Part shown: piece by piece, positions 1 to 6,918 of the stretch
How the letters are laid out: each line of letters opens with the position of its first letter
Position numbering within the stretch: the first letter of the stretch is position 1
NCBI GenBank assembly: GCA_040255215.1
Contig: JBDZUM010000083.1
Coordinates: 1 to 19,159 of the forward strand
DNA from: JAQSWP01 sp040255215
GTDB taxonomy: Bacteria; Pseudomonadota; Alphaproteobacteria; Reyranellales; JAQSWP01
Direction of reading: 5' to 3'
DNA length: 19,159 bases
The notes under the pieces: model-generated
What the model was told of the DNA's origin: nothing
The model's database searches: none
Seen by the model: only the letters and a program-made list of their open reading frames with translations
Made by a program: the position numbers and the translations under genes

Positions 1-106
1 TCTTGATCACGTCCGCGCCCATGTCGGCCATCATCTGGGTGGCGTAGGGCCCCAGGAGAACGGCCGTCAGGTCGACGACTTTGATGCCTTCCAGCGCTCC
101 GGCCAT
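1..106 (-). CDS. CaiB/BaiF family CoA transferase, N-terminal fragment (cut by window start)
   Basis: Only the first 35 codons are inside the window. The ATG at 106-104 opens MAGALEGIKVVDLT followed by a GPYATQMMADMGADVIK-type stretch, the standard N-terminus of family III (CaiB/BaiF) CoA transferases, which move CoA from one acyl-CoA to a free acid through an aspartyl-CoA thioester. The catalytic Asp lies further in and is not visible. The start is 14 bases after the stop of the acyl-CoA dehydrogenase, so it is probably the last visible gene of the operon beginning at 4809 and may load CoA onto the acid that the dehydrogenase then oxidises. The substrate cannot be judged from this fragment. 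Confidence 0.85.
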   Translation of the reverse strand, partial: MAGALEGIKVVDLTAVLLGPYATQMMADMGADVIK

Positions 107-120
107 GGCGATGCTTCCGC

Positions 121-1287
121 TCAGTAGGATTTCGGCAGGCCCAGCGCCTTCTCGGCGATGAAGCACAGGATGAGCTGTTCGCTGACCGGCGCGATGCGCG
201 CGATCATGACCTCGCGCAAATAGCGCTCGACATGGAACTCCTTGGCGTACCCATAGCCGCCATGCGTCATCACCGCCTGCAGACAGGCGTTGTAGCCGGC
301 CTGCGCGCCCATGTATTTCGCCGCATTGGCCTCCGCACCGCACTCCTTGCCGCTATCGTAGAGCCAGGCCGCCTTGAACGTCATCAGATTGGCCGCTTCC
401 AGTTCCATCCAGTTCTGCGCCAGCGGGTGCTGGATCGCCTGGTTCTTGCCGATCGGCCGGCCGAACACCTTGCGCTCCTTGGCGTACTGCGTCGCCCGCT
501 GCAGGGCGCATTTGCCGATACCGATGGCCTCGGCGGCGATCAGCACGCGTTCCGGGTTGAGCCCGTGCAGCAGGTACTGGAAGCCTTTGCCCTCCTCGCC
601 GATGCGATCCTCGAGCGGCACCTTGAGGCCGTCGATGAACACCTGGTTCGAATCGACCGCCTTGCGCCCCATCTTTTCGATCTCGCGCACCTCGATGAAC
701 TTGCGGTCGAAATCGGTATAGAACAGCGACAAACCCTCGGTCGGCCGCTTGCACTGGTCGGCCGGCGTGGTGCGGGCGATCAGCAGCATCTTGTCGGCGA
801 CCTGCCCGGTGCTGGTCCAGACCTTGTGGCCATGCACGACATAGCCATTGCCAGAGCGTTCGGCCCGCGTGGTCAGGGCCGTCGTGTTGAGACCGGCATT
901 GGGCTCGGTGACGGCGAAGCAGCCCTTGATCTTGCCCTGGATGATCGGCGGCAGCATGCGCTGCTTCTGTTCCTGGGTGCCGAACACCACGATCGGATTG
1001 GGTCCGAAAATGTTGAGATGGATGGCGGAAGCGGCCTGCATGGCGCCGCCCGACTGTGCCACCGTCTGCATCACCAGCGCTGCCTCGGTGATGCCCAGCC
1101 CGGCCCCGCCGAACTCCTCGGGCATGGCAATGCCAAGCCAGCCGGCATCGGCCATCGCGCCGTAGAACTCGTTGGGGAAGCCGCCCTGCTTGTCCTTCTT
1201 AAGCCAGTAGGCGTCGTCGAATTGGCTGCACAGGCGCGCGACGTTCTCGCGGATCTGTTCCTGTTCGTCCGTGAAAGTGTAGTCCAT
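121..1287 (-). CDS. acyl-CoA dehydrogenase family protein, FAD-dependent
   Basis: A 388-residue protein of normal full length for the family. The N-terminal helical domain (about 1-120) is followed by the middle beta domain with the FAD/substrate signature CFAVTEPNAG (123-132) and KVWTS (155-159), then the C-terminal helical domain with AKERKVFGRPIG (269-280) and THGGYGYAKE (341-350). It would introduce the alpha-beta double bond in an acyl-CoA and pass electrons to ETF. The usual YEGT segment carrying the catalytic Glu is replaced by RIAPVSE (364-370). A Glu at 246 in NPERVLIA sits where isovaleryl-CoA and long-chain dehydrogenases keep their base, so activity is plausible. The ATG has a GAGGAA site just upstream. 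It lies 16 bases after the hydrolase gene, within the operon. The family is certain; the substrate is unknown. Confidence 0.95.
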   Translation of the reverse strand: MDYTFTDEQEQIRENVARLCSQFDDAYWLKKDKQGGFPNEFYGAMADAGWLGIAMPEEFGGAGLGITEAALVMQTVAQSGGAMQAASAIHLNIFGPNPIVVFGTQEQKQRMLPPIIQGKIKGCFAVTEPNAGLNTTALTTRAERSGNGYVVHGHKVWTSTGQVADKMLLIARTTPADQCKRPTEGLSLFYTDFDRKFIEVREIEKMGRKAVDSNQVFIDGLKVPLEDRIGEEGKGFQYLLHGLNPERVLIAAEAIGIGKCALQRATQYAKERKVFGRPIGKNQAIQHPLAQNWMELEAANLMTFKAAWLYDSGKECGAEANAAKYMGAQAGYNACLQAVMTHGGYGYAKEFHVERYLREVMIARIAPVSEQLILCFIAEKALGLPKSY

Positions 1288-1303
1288 GTTCCTCGTTTCC
1301 TCG

Positions 1304-2086
1304 CTACTGCAGCCAGCCCGTCAGGATCTCGTTGAAGGCTTGGGGGTCCTCGATATTCGGCAGATGCCGGCATTTCTCGATCACGCGCAACTGGCTGCCG
1401 GCAATGCCTTTCTGCATGGCCTGCGCATCGGCCACGGTAGCGCTGGCGTCGTCGCGGCCGACCACGATCATGGTGCGCGCCTTGATCTGGGGCAGTCTTG
1501 CCGTGAAGTCGAACACCGAAATCGCTCGCCCGCACCCGGCATAGCCCTCGACCGAGCAGCGCCGCAGCATATCGCGCACTTCTTCCACGCGCGTTGGAGC
1601 GCGGGCAACGAAATCCTCCGAGAACCAGCGCGGGATCGTGCTGTCGATCACCGGCGCCAGACCGCCGGCGTCACGCACGAGCGCAATGCGTTCGTCCCAG
1701 ACCTTGGCCTGGCTGGCATCGGACAGGCAACGCGTGTCGCACAGCATGAGGGAATTGAGGCGATTGCCGTGGTCGAAGCCCAGCACCTGGCCGATCATGC
1801 CGCCGATCGACAGTCCGACGAAATCGCACCGGTCGATTCCGAGATGGTCCCACAGCGCCACGACATCGCTGGCCAATTGCTGCAGCGTGTAAGGGCCCGG
1901 CGGCGCGCTGCTTTCGCCGTGTCCACGCATGTCCAGACGCAGCACGCGCCTGCCTTTCAGCGCCGGCATCTGCTCGTCCCACATGCCCGAATCGGCGGCG
2001 AGAGAATGGCAAAAGGTGACGACCGGCGCATTCTCAGGCCCTTCGAGGCGATAGGCCAGATCGAAGCCGTTTATCCGCGCTTTCAT
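1304..2086 (-). CDS. alpha/beta hydrolase, 3-oxoadipate enol-lactonase (PcaD)-like
   Basis: A 260-residue alpha/beta-hydrolase. The segment CHSLAADSGMWD (26-37) corresponds to the oxyanion-hole loop typical of PcaD-type enol-lactonases, DMRGHGES (52-59) follows, and the nucleophile elbow is GLSIGG (91-96, Ser93). The acid is probably Asp213 in GRDDASAT and the base His241 in CRHLPNIEDP, so the triad is complete. No signal peptide is visible. The ATG at 2086 is chosen because it lies one base after the stop of the dehydrogenase gene, with AAGGGA upstream; the open frame extends to 2176 but only as antisense noise. In the operon it could open an enol-lactone or cleave an ester or C-C bond. True 3-oxoadipate enol-lactonase activity is not implied, since no other protocatechuate genes are present. 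Confidence 0.9.
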   Translation of the reverse strand: MKARINGFDLAYRLEGPENAPVVTFCHSLAADSGMWDEQMPALKGRRVLRLDMRGHGESSAPPGPYTLQQLASDVVALWDHLGIDRCDFVGLSIGGMIGQVLGFDHGNRLNSLMLCDTRCLSDASQAKVWDERIALVRDAGGLAPVIDSTIPRWFSEDFVARAPTRVEEVRDMLRRCSVEGYAGCGRAISVFDFTARLPQIKARTMIVVGRDDASATVADAQAMQKGIAGSQLRVIEKCRHLPNIEDPQAFNEILTGWLQ

Positions 2087-2087
2087 C

Positions 2088-3017
2088 TCAGTATCCCTTG
2101 TTCCAGTCGACCACGTTCTCGAGCTGGGCGCCTGACGTGACGTGACGCAGCATCTCGACCATGTTCTGCGCCACACGCGCGCTGCTCATACGGCCAGCGG
2201 TGTGCGGCGTCACGGTGATCTTCGGGTGTTTCCAAAGCGGGCTGTCGGCCGACAGCGGCTCGGGCTCGAACACGTCAAGCGTGGCGCCGGCGAGATGGCC
2301 ACCGTCGATGGCCGCAATCAGATCTGGCACGACGACATGCCCGCCGCGCGCGACGTTGATGACGTAGGAGTCCTTGGGCATGGCGGCAAAGGTACGGGCG
2401 TTGAGAATGCCGCGGGTTTCATCGGTCAGCGGCAGCAAGCAAACGATGACCGACGACGATGCCAGGCAATCGACCAAACCCTGGTCTCCGTGGAAGACCT
2501 TAACGCCATCGATAGGTCTCTCCGATCGCGCCCAGCCATTGACCGGGAAACCCAATGCCAACAGGCGTTGTGCCAGATCCAGCCCGAGCACGCCCAGACC
2601 GAGAATGCCAACGGTGGTTTCCGCCATGTCGCGCGGCAGCACCTGCTTCCACACGCCTTGTGCCTGGAATTCGGCATAGAGATCGAGCCGATGATGAAAC
2701 CGCAGCACCTGCGCGGCGCAGTAGGAACTCATCGTGAGCTTGCTGGCCTCGGAAACGGCACGCACGATCGGTACGTTCTTCGGCAATCGGGGATCGCCGG
2801 TCAGATGATCGATGCCGGCGGCGAAGGACAGAATCGCCTTGAGCCGCGGCAGCTTGGCCAGTTCGCCATCGGGCGGCCGCCAGGCCAGCGCGTATTCGAT
2901 GTCGGCGACGTCGCCAGTCTCCGGCCAGACGCGAAACTCCTGGTCGGGCAGCTTCTGGCGGAACAATGCGATCAGCCTCTCCGGCATCGGATCGCGCGAG
3001 ATGACGAGAATGCTCAC
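2088..3017 (-). CDS. D-2-hydroxyacid dehydrogenase, glyoxylate/hydroxypyruvate reductase A (GhrA)-like
   Basis: A 309-residue NAD(P)-dependent D-isomer 2-hydroxyacid dehydrogenase. The Rossmann motif GILGLGVLG is at 137-145, the substrate Arg is in NVARGG (Arg224), the catalytic Glu in DVFEPEPL (Glu253) and the catalytic His in TPHTAG (His272). The short N-terminal half without the usual SN-type loop and the overall length match the GhrA subgroup. It would interconvert a 2-oxo acid and a D-2-hydroxy acid in the cytoplasm. The start is GTG at 3017: the first strand ILVISRD begins right there and the next Met (11) would cut it off. No strong ribosome binding site is seen, and the gene follows the SDR stop by 9 bases, so translation may be coupled. 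The substrate is unknown. Confidence 0.9.
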   Translation of the reverse strand: MSILVISRDPMPERLIALFRQKLPDQEFRVWPETGDVADIEYALAWRPPDGELAKLPRLKAILSFAAGIDHLTGDPRLPKNVPIVRAVSEASKLTMSSYCAAQVLRFHHRLDLYAEFQAQGVWKQVLPRDMAETTVGILGLGVLGLDLAQRLLALGFPVNGWARSERPIDGVKVFHGDQGLVDCLASSSVIVCLLPLTDETRGILNARTFAAMPKDSYVINVARGGHVVVPDLIAAIDGGHLAGATLDVFEPEPLSADSPLWKHPKITVTPHTAGRMSSARVAQNMVEMLRHVTSGAQLENVVDWNKGY

Positions 3018-3026
3018 TGCCGTCGC

Positions 3027-3797
3027 CTACATTGCGCTGATGCCGCCGTCGATCACCACTTCCGACCCGGTCATGAAGCTCGATTCGTCCGACGCGAGAT
3101 AGACGATGGCCCAGCCGACCTCTTCCGGCCGGCCGAGGCGACCGATCGGCACCTGCTTGCCGAATTTCTGCGCCATCACCTCCGCCCCGAAACGCTTGCG
3201 GTGGCGATCCAGAATCGGCGTATCGATGAAGGTCGGATGGACCGAGTTGCAGCGGATATTGTAGCCCGACTTGGCGCAGTGCAGCGCGACCGATTTCGAC
3301 AGCAGGCGCACGCCCGCCTTCGCCGAATTGTAGGCCGCCATGTTGGCGCCGGCGATGATGCCCGAGATCGACGAAATATTGATGATCGACCCGCCCAGCT
3401 TGGCGGTGTGCTGCTTGATCTCGCGCACGCCGTGCTTGCAGCCGAGAAACACGCCGTCGAGGTCGATGGCATGCACCTTGCGCCATTCCTCGAGCTCGAT
3501 GTCCTCGACCGTCTTGGTCAGGCCGATGCCCGCGGAGTTCAACAGAACGTGCAAGGCGCCGAACTTCTCGACGGTAGCGGCGATCGCCGCTTTCCATTGC
3601 TCCTCGCTGGTCACGTCGAGCGCGACGAAGGACGCAGCCGCGCCGAGCTTGCCGGCCAGGGCCTGACCGGCATCCTGATTGATGTCCGCCAGCATGACCC
3701 GTCCGCCTTCGCGCACCATCAGTTCGGCGGCATTGGCGCCGAGCCCGGAGGCCCCGCCCGTGATGAGGGCTACCTTGCCGGCAAGCCTGTCGGTCAT
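3027..3797 (-). CDS. SDR family NAD-dependent oxidoreductase (3beta/17beta-hydroxysteroid dehydrogenase-like)
   Basis: A 256-residue classical short-chain dehydrogenase. TGGASGLG (13-20) is the cofactor loop; Asp38 at the end of the second strand (LADIN) points to NAD rather than NADP. NSAG is at 87-90, and the catalytic Ser143, Tyr156 and Lys160 (YNSAK) are all present. The C-terminal pieces SGYNIRCNSVHP and ASDESSFMTGSEV resemble, from memory, bacterial 3beta/17beta-hydroxysteroid and cyclic-alcohol dehydrogenases. It probably oxidises a secondary (cyclic) alcohol to a ketone. A clear AAGGAG site precedes the ATG. It is the second gene of the operon, 19 bases after the lactonase-like gene. 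The fold and activity class are secure; the substrate is a guess. Confidence 0.93.
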   Translation of the reverse strand: MTDRLAGKVALITGGASGLGANAAELMVREGGRVMLADINQDAGQALAGKLGAAASFVALDVTSEEQWKAAIAATVEKFGALHVLLNSAGIGLTKTVEDIELEEWRKVHAIDLDGVFLGCKHGVREIKQHTAKLGGSIINISSISGIIAGANMAAYNSAKAGVRLLSKSVALHCAKSGYNIRCNSVHPTFIDTPILDRHRKRFGAEVMAQKFGKQVPIGRLGRPEEVGWAIVYLASDESSFMTGSEVVIDGGISAM

Positions 3798-3816
3798 TTT
3801 CTGTCTCCTTGTTCGA

Positions 3817-4809
3817 TCAAGCGGCGAACGGGGCGCCGGAAAGGAAGCGCCGCGGGTTCTCGTCGAGCATGTGCGCGATCTGCGTGTCGCTGATGCCGCG
3901 TTCCCGCAGCATCGGCAGGAAAGTCGTGAAGATATAGGTTTGCAGGCCCGGCCATTCCCCGGCGCGCTTGAGCGCGTCGATCTTGGGGATGATCTTCTCG
4001 GGATAGGGATGGAAGGGGTTGCCGCGGGTCAGGCATACGCGGTCCTGGCTCAGCAGCAGACGGTCAATGAACCCGGCGTCGATCAGCTTCTTCGCGTTGT
4101 CGGCGCGCACGCTGTCTTTCAGGAACACCGATGCGCCGATCCGGTCGAAGCCGATATAGGCGCCCTTGTCGACGATGCGCCGATGGTAGGCGTGGTCCGG
4201 ATTGCCGCAGCTATGACCGATCATGCAGCGATGCGGCTCGACGCCGCCGGCGGTGAAGATATCCACCTGCTCGGGTCCGCAATGCCCGTCCTCGGTATGG
4301 GTAAGGATCGGCAGGCCGGTGTGGCGGCTGGCGATGGCGGCGGCGTCGAGAAAGCGCCGCTCCAATTCGCTGATGACGGGCTTGCCGCTCGCCGCCTTGA
4401 TCAGGCCGGGCTTGATGCCGGTATCCCCGATGCCGAACTCGATCTCGCGAATGTAGAACTCGGCAATCTCATCGACGCTGCGATAGCGCCAGTAGATCGG
4501 CAGCCCCAGCTCCTCGAAATAGAACCCGGTCGTGCAAACGACGTTCACGCCCGATTTTTCCGAGATTTCGGCCATGAGCTCGGGATCGCGGCCAAGCTCG
4601 ATCGGACAGGGGTCGACGAAGGTGCGAACGCCGTGCGCCGCCAGCTCCTTCAACCGCCAGACCGCATCGTTGACGAAGGCGCGCCGGTTGTAGCCGTCAT
4701 TCTCCAGTTCCGCACCGGAAAACGCGATGTAGAGATGTTCGTGAATCAGAGTCCGCCCGAGGCTTTCGATCGGAATGGGACCGAGGACGGTCTGTACGAT
4801 ACTGCGCAT
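3817..4809 (-). CDS. phosphotriesterase family metal-dependent hydrolase (lactonase-like)
   Basis: A 330-residue member of the amidohydrolase superfamily, phosphotriesterase (PTE) branch. All binuclear-metal ligands can be placed: His23 and His25 in LIHEHLY, bridging Lys138 in GLIKAASG, His171 in LTHTEDG, His199 in IGHSCGN and Asp256 in LLSQDRV. The stretch DKGAYIGFDRIG (214-225) is the typical strand-7 signature of PTE-like lactonases. Known relatives hydrolyse lactones (including acyl-homoserine lactones) and more rarely phosphotriesters, so lactone or ester opening is the most likely role. The length is normal. The ATG at 4809 has GGGAG about 6 bases upstream. It is the first gene of the six-gene operon and sits behind a likely promoter at 4843-4870. 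Quorum quenching is possible, but the catabolic context favours a pathway enzyme. Confidence 0.92.
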   Translation of the reverse strand: MRSIVQTVLGPIPIESLGRTLIHEHLYIAFSGAELENDGYNRRAFVNDAVWRLKELAAHGVRTFVDPCPIELGRDPELMAEISEKSGVNVVCTTGFYFEELGLPIYWRYRSVDEIAEFYIREIEFGIGDTGIKPGLIKAASGKPVISELERRFLDAAAIASRHTGLPILTHTEDGHCGPEQVDIFTAGGVEPHRCMIGHSCGNPDHAYHRRIVDKGAYIGFDRIGASVFLKDSVRADNAKKLIDAGFIDRLLLSQDRVCLTRGNPFHPYPEKIIPKIDALKRAGEWPGLQTYIFTTFLPMLRERGISDTQIAHMLDENPRRFLSGAPFAA

Positions 4810-4842
4810 TTCGCTCCCGCATGAACGTTCGTTTAGCGCCGG

Positions 4843-4870
4843 AGTGTAGCAAATGCCCGCCGCCGCTCAA
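4843..4870 (-). promoter_or_regulatory. candidate sigma70-type promoter for the 4809-1 operon
   Basis: Read on the minus strand: TTGAGC (4870-4865), a 16-base spacer, then TACACT (4848-4843), each matching 4 of 6 consensus positions. The start of transcription would fall near 4836, giving a leader of about 27 bases that ends at the GGGAG site of the lactonase-like gene. The -35 box overlaps the last codon and stop of the EamA gene. Supported only by pattern. Confidence 0.4.
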
Positions 4871-4879
4871 GCGGCGGGC
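4855..4879 (-). terminator. GC-rich hairpin at the end of the EamA gene
   Basis: GCCCGCCGC (4855-4863) and GCGGCGGGC (4871-4879) form a perfect 9-bp inverted repeat with a 7-base loop that contains the EamA stop codon. On the minus-strand transcript the hairpin is followed by ATTTGC, not a real U-tract, so this would be at best a weak or Rho-assisted terminator. It also covers the -35 box of the candidate promoter. Confidence 0.3.
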
Positions 4880-5781
4880 GACGGCTCCGTCGCCTTGTTC
4901 CGCATCGCCTCGCGGCGGGCGATGTAGGTGGTGCTGGCGATGATCACCCCCGCTCCGACGAAGGTCCACAGATCGGGCGTGTTGGCGAAAACCAGGAAGC
5001 CAAGAATCGACGCCCAAACGATGTTGAGGAACATCATTGGCTGAACGGACGAGATTTCCGCCACCTTGAACGCCTGCACCATGGCCATGTTCGCGGCGCT
5101 GCCGACCACACCGCAGCCCAGCAGGACGATAAGCTGTTCGGCGGTCGGCGTCTGCCATTCGAGAATGGCGGGCGGCAGGAAGAAGGGGATCATCAATACC
5201 GTCTGCCAGCAGATGATCGTCTGGGTGGAATCTCGGCGCGTCTGGGCCTTGGCGATGAGCTGCGAGGCGGCGATCACCGGCACCGAGGACAGCATCAGCC
5301 AGGAGCCGAACGAAACCTCGGCAAAACCGGGGCGCAGGATCACCAGCACGCCGACGAAGCCGATCGCGATCGCCAGCCAGCGCCGCCACCGGACTTTCTC
5401 GCCGAGAAACAGCGCCGCGCCGATCGTCACGAAGAGCGGGCCGGTGAACATGATGGCCGTCATTTCCGCCAGCGGAATAAGCGGCAGAGCCGTGTACCAG
5501 ATGGCGAACGCACTGGCATGTACTGCGTTGCGCGCGAACTGCATGCCGACGCTGGCCGTCTTGAAGACGCCAAGTCCCATGCGCAAAACGATCGGCGCGA
5601 TGAAAACCAGCCCGAAAAGAAACCGGAAGAACGAGGTCACCATCGGCGGCAGGTCGAGGGAAACGTAGCGCAGGCCGGCATTGAGAAAGGAGAACAGCAG
5701 CCCCGACAGCATGATCCAGAGAATGCCCTGCACCGGCAGCGGCAGCCGGCCTATTCCGCCGGCCGGTATCCAGCGCGCCAT
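4867..5781 (-). CDS. EamA/DMT family transporter (downstream copy)
   Basis: A 304-residue, strongly hydrophobic protein with about ten predicted membrane helices in two EamA repeats (roughly 15-148 and 160-288). The hallmark block IPLAEMTAIMFTGPLFVTIG (111-130) is in the first repeat, and QAFKVAEIS plus the end motif YIARREA are in the second. EamA proteins of the drug/metabolite transporter superfamily move small metabolites across the inner membrane, mostly outward; the substrate is not predictable here. It begins 3 bases after the stop of the upstream EamA gene, with GGAGAG 7 bases before the ATG, so the two are co-transcribed. The two copies share long blocks and look like a tandem duplication. 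They might export or import the compound handled by the neighbouring operon. Confidence 0.92.
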   Translation of the reverse strand: MARWIPAGGIGRLPLPVQGILWIMLSGLLFSFLNAGLRYVSLDLPPMVTSFFRFLFGLVFIAPIVLRMGLGVFKTASVGMQFARNAVHASAFAIWYTALPLIPLAEMTAIMFTGPLFVTIGAALFLGEKVRWRRWLAIAIGFVGVLVILRPGFAEVSFGSWLMLSSVPVIAASQLIAKAQTRRDSTQTIICWQTVLMIPFFLPPAILEWQTPTAEQLIVLLGCGVVGSAANMAMVQAFKVAEISSVQPMMFLNIVWASILGFLVFANTPDLWTFVGAGVIIASTTYIARREAMRNKATEPSPAA

Positions 5782-5784
5782 AGC

Positions 5785-6750
5785 CTATCTCTCCGTGGCG
5801 CCGATGGCGCGCTCGCCATCGAGCGACGACGGCGATTGCGCGCGCGCCAGCCTGGCCTCGCGGGCCGCCACCGCTTCGCGTCGGGCGATATAGGTGGCGG
5901 CTGAGAAGATGACGGCGGCGCCGATCCAGGTCGTGACGGCCGGCACGTCGGCGAACATCAGGTATCCCAGAGACGCTGACCAGACGAGGGTCAGGAAATT
6001 GATCGGCTGGATGGCCGAAATCTCCGCGACCTTGAAGGCCTGCACCATGCTCGTGTGTCCCACCGAGCCCAAAATGCCGCACAGGAAAAGCCAGGCCAGT
6101 TGTTCGAGGCTCGGCCATTTCCAGAAATAGATCGCCAACGGCAGGCTGAGCACGGAAACCAGCATGCCCTGCCACAGCACGATCATCGCCGGCGAATCGT
6201 AGCGCGTCAGGACCTTGGCCAGCAGGAACGACCCCGCGAACAGCGGCGCCGAGCACAGCATGACGATCGTGTAGACGTCGATCGCCTTGCCGCCGGGCTG
6301 CAGCACGATGAGCACGCCGCAGAAGCCGACCGCCACCGCCAGCCAGCGCCGAATGCGGACCTTCTCGCGCAGGAACAGCGCCGCCCCGATCGTCACGAAC
6401 AGTGGCCCGGTAAAGCCGATCGTCGTCATTTCGGCCAGCGGGATCTGGCCGAGGGCGCTGAACCATACGGTCAGCCCAGCCGTGTGCACGAGATTGCGCA
6501 CGATCTGCAGCCGAAGATTGGCGCTGCGCGGCAACACGAAACCATGCCGGAAGAACAGCGGCAGCATGATCATCGTGCCGAGCAGATTGCGCCAGAACTG
6601 CGTCAGGTAGGGGTCGTACTCGATCGACAGGCGACGCATCAGCATGTTGAGGACGGCGAACACGATGCCCGCCATCGCCAGCCACGCCATTCCCTTGATA
6701 TTGGGCGCGATCTCACCGGTCCGGCGAAGGGCAAGGAGCGGAATTCTCAT
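5785..6750 (-). CDS. EamA/DMT family transporter (upstream copy)
   Basis: A 321-residue paralogue of the next gene, with the same ten-helix, two-repeat design. Shared blocks include IPLAEMTTIGFTGPLFVTIG in the first repeat, VQAFKVAEIS in the second and YIARREA near the end. It has a longer basic N-terminus and a 25-residue hydrophilic tail (about 297-321) absent from its partner. The inner-membrane location is clear; the substrate is unknown. The ATG at 6750 lacks a convincing ribosome binding site. It is the first gene of the pair; the upstream 168-base gap may hold its promoter but no good -35/-10 pair is visible. It could also be functionally unlinked to both flanking operons. Confidence 0.9.
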   Translation of the reverse strand: MRIPLLALRRTGEIAPNIKGMAWLAMAGIVFAVLNMLMRRLSIEYDPYLTQFWRNLLGTMIMLPLFFRHGFVLPRSANLRLQIVRNLVHTAGLTVWFSALGQIPLAEMTTIGFTGPLFVTIGAALFLREKVRIRRWLAVAVGFCGVLIVLQPGGKAIDVYTIVMLCSAPLFAGSFLLAKVLTRYDSPAMIVLWQGMLVSVLSLPLAIYFWKWPSLEQLAWLFLCGILGSVGHTSMVQAFKVAEISAIQPINFLTLVWSASLGYLMFADVPAVTTWIGAAVIFSAATYIARREAVAAREARLARAQSPSSLDGERAIGATER

Positions 6751-6918
6751 TCGGCGGCCGGCGCTTTCCCATGGTGAATCGCTTGCGACGCGGGCGATTC
6801 GGGCGCCGGCGAAGGGTCCTGACTAGCACGGCCCCGCCGCGAAAGCAGCACGGGCGAACGGCAAGGCAGACATGTCGCTCGCGGTTGTATCGCGGCCGGC
6901 TCGCCGATCAGGCGATGC
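6751..6918. other. non-coding gap between ChaC-like and EamA genes
   Basis: This is the largest gap in the window (168 bases). Both neighbours point the same way (minus). I see no convincing gene, promoter hexamer pair or strong terminator in it; only a 5-bp inverted repeat (TCGCC/GGCGA, 6901-6915) lies just after the ChaC-like stop. Confidence 0.5.

Noticed and set aside
121..1287. Acyl-CoA dehydrogenase as a pseudogene because YEGT is missing
   Set aside because: The gene is full length with all other motifs, sits in a tight operon, and has a Glu at the alternative base position.
2142..3893. Long plus-strand open frame opposite the dehydrogenase and SDR genes
   Set aside because: It is antisense to two genes with intact motifs, its translation is rich in Arg, His, Gln and Asp without any family signature, and long antisense frames are expected at this G+C content.
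4697..6685. 662-codon minus-strand frame overlapping both EamA genes and the lactonase start
   Set aside because: It is a frame-shifted reading of the transporter genes, full of Arg, Ala and Gly with no membrane pattern of its own.
6901..6915. Terminator after the ChaC-like gene (TCGCC/GGCGA)
   Set aside because: The stem is only 5 bp and no U-tract follows; too weak to call.
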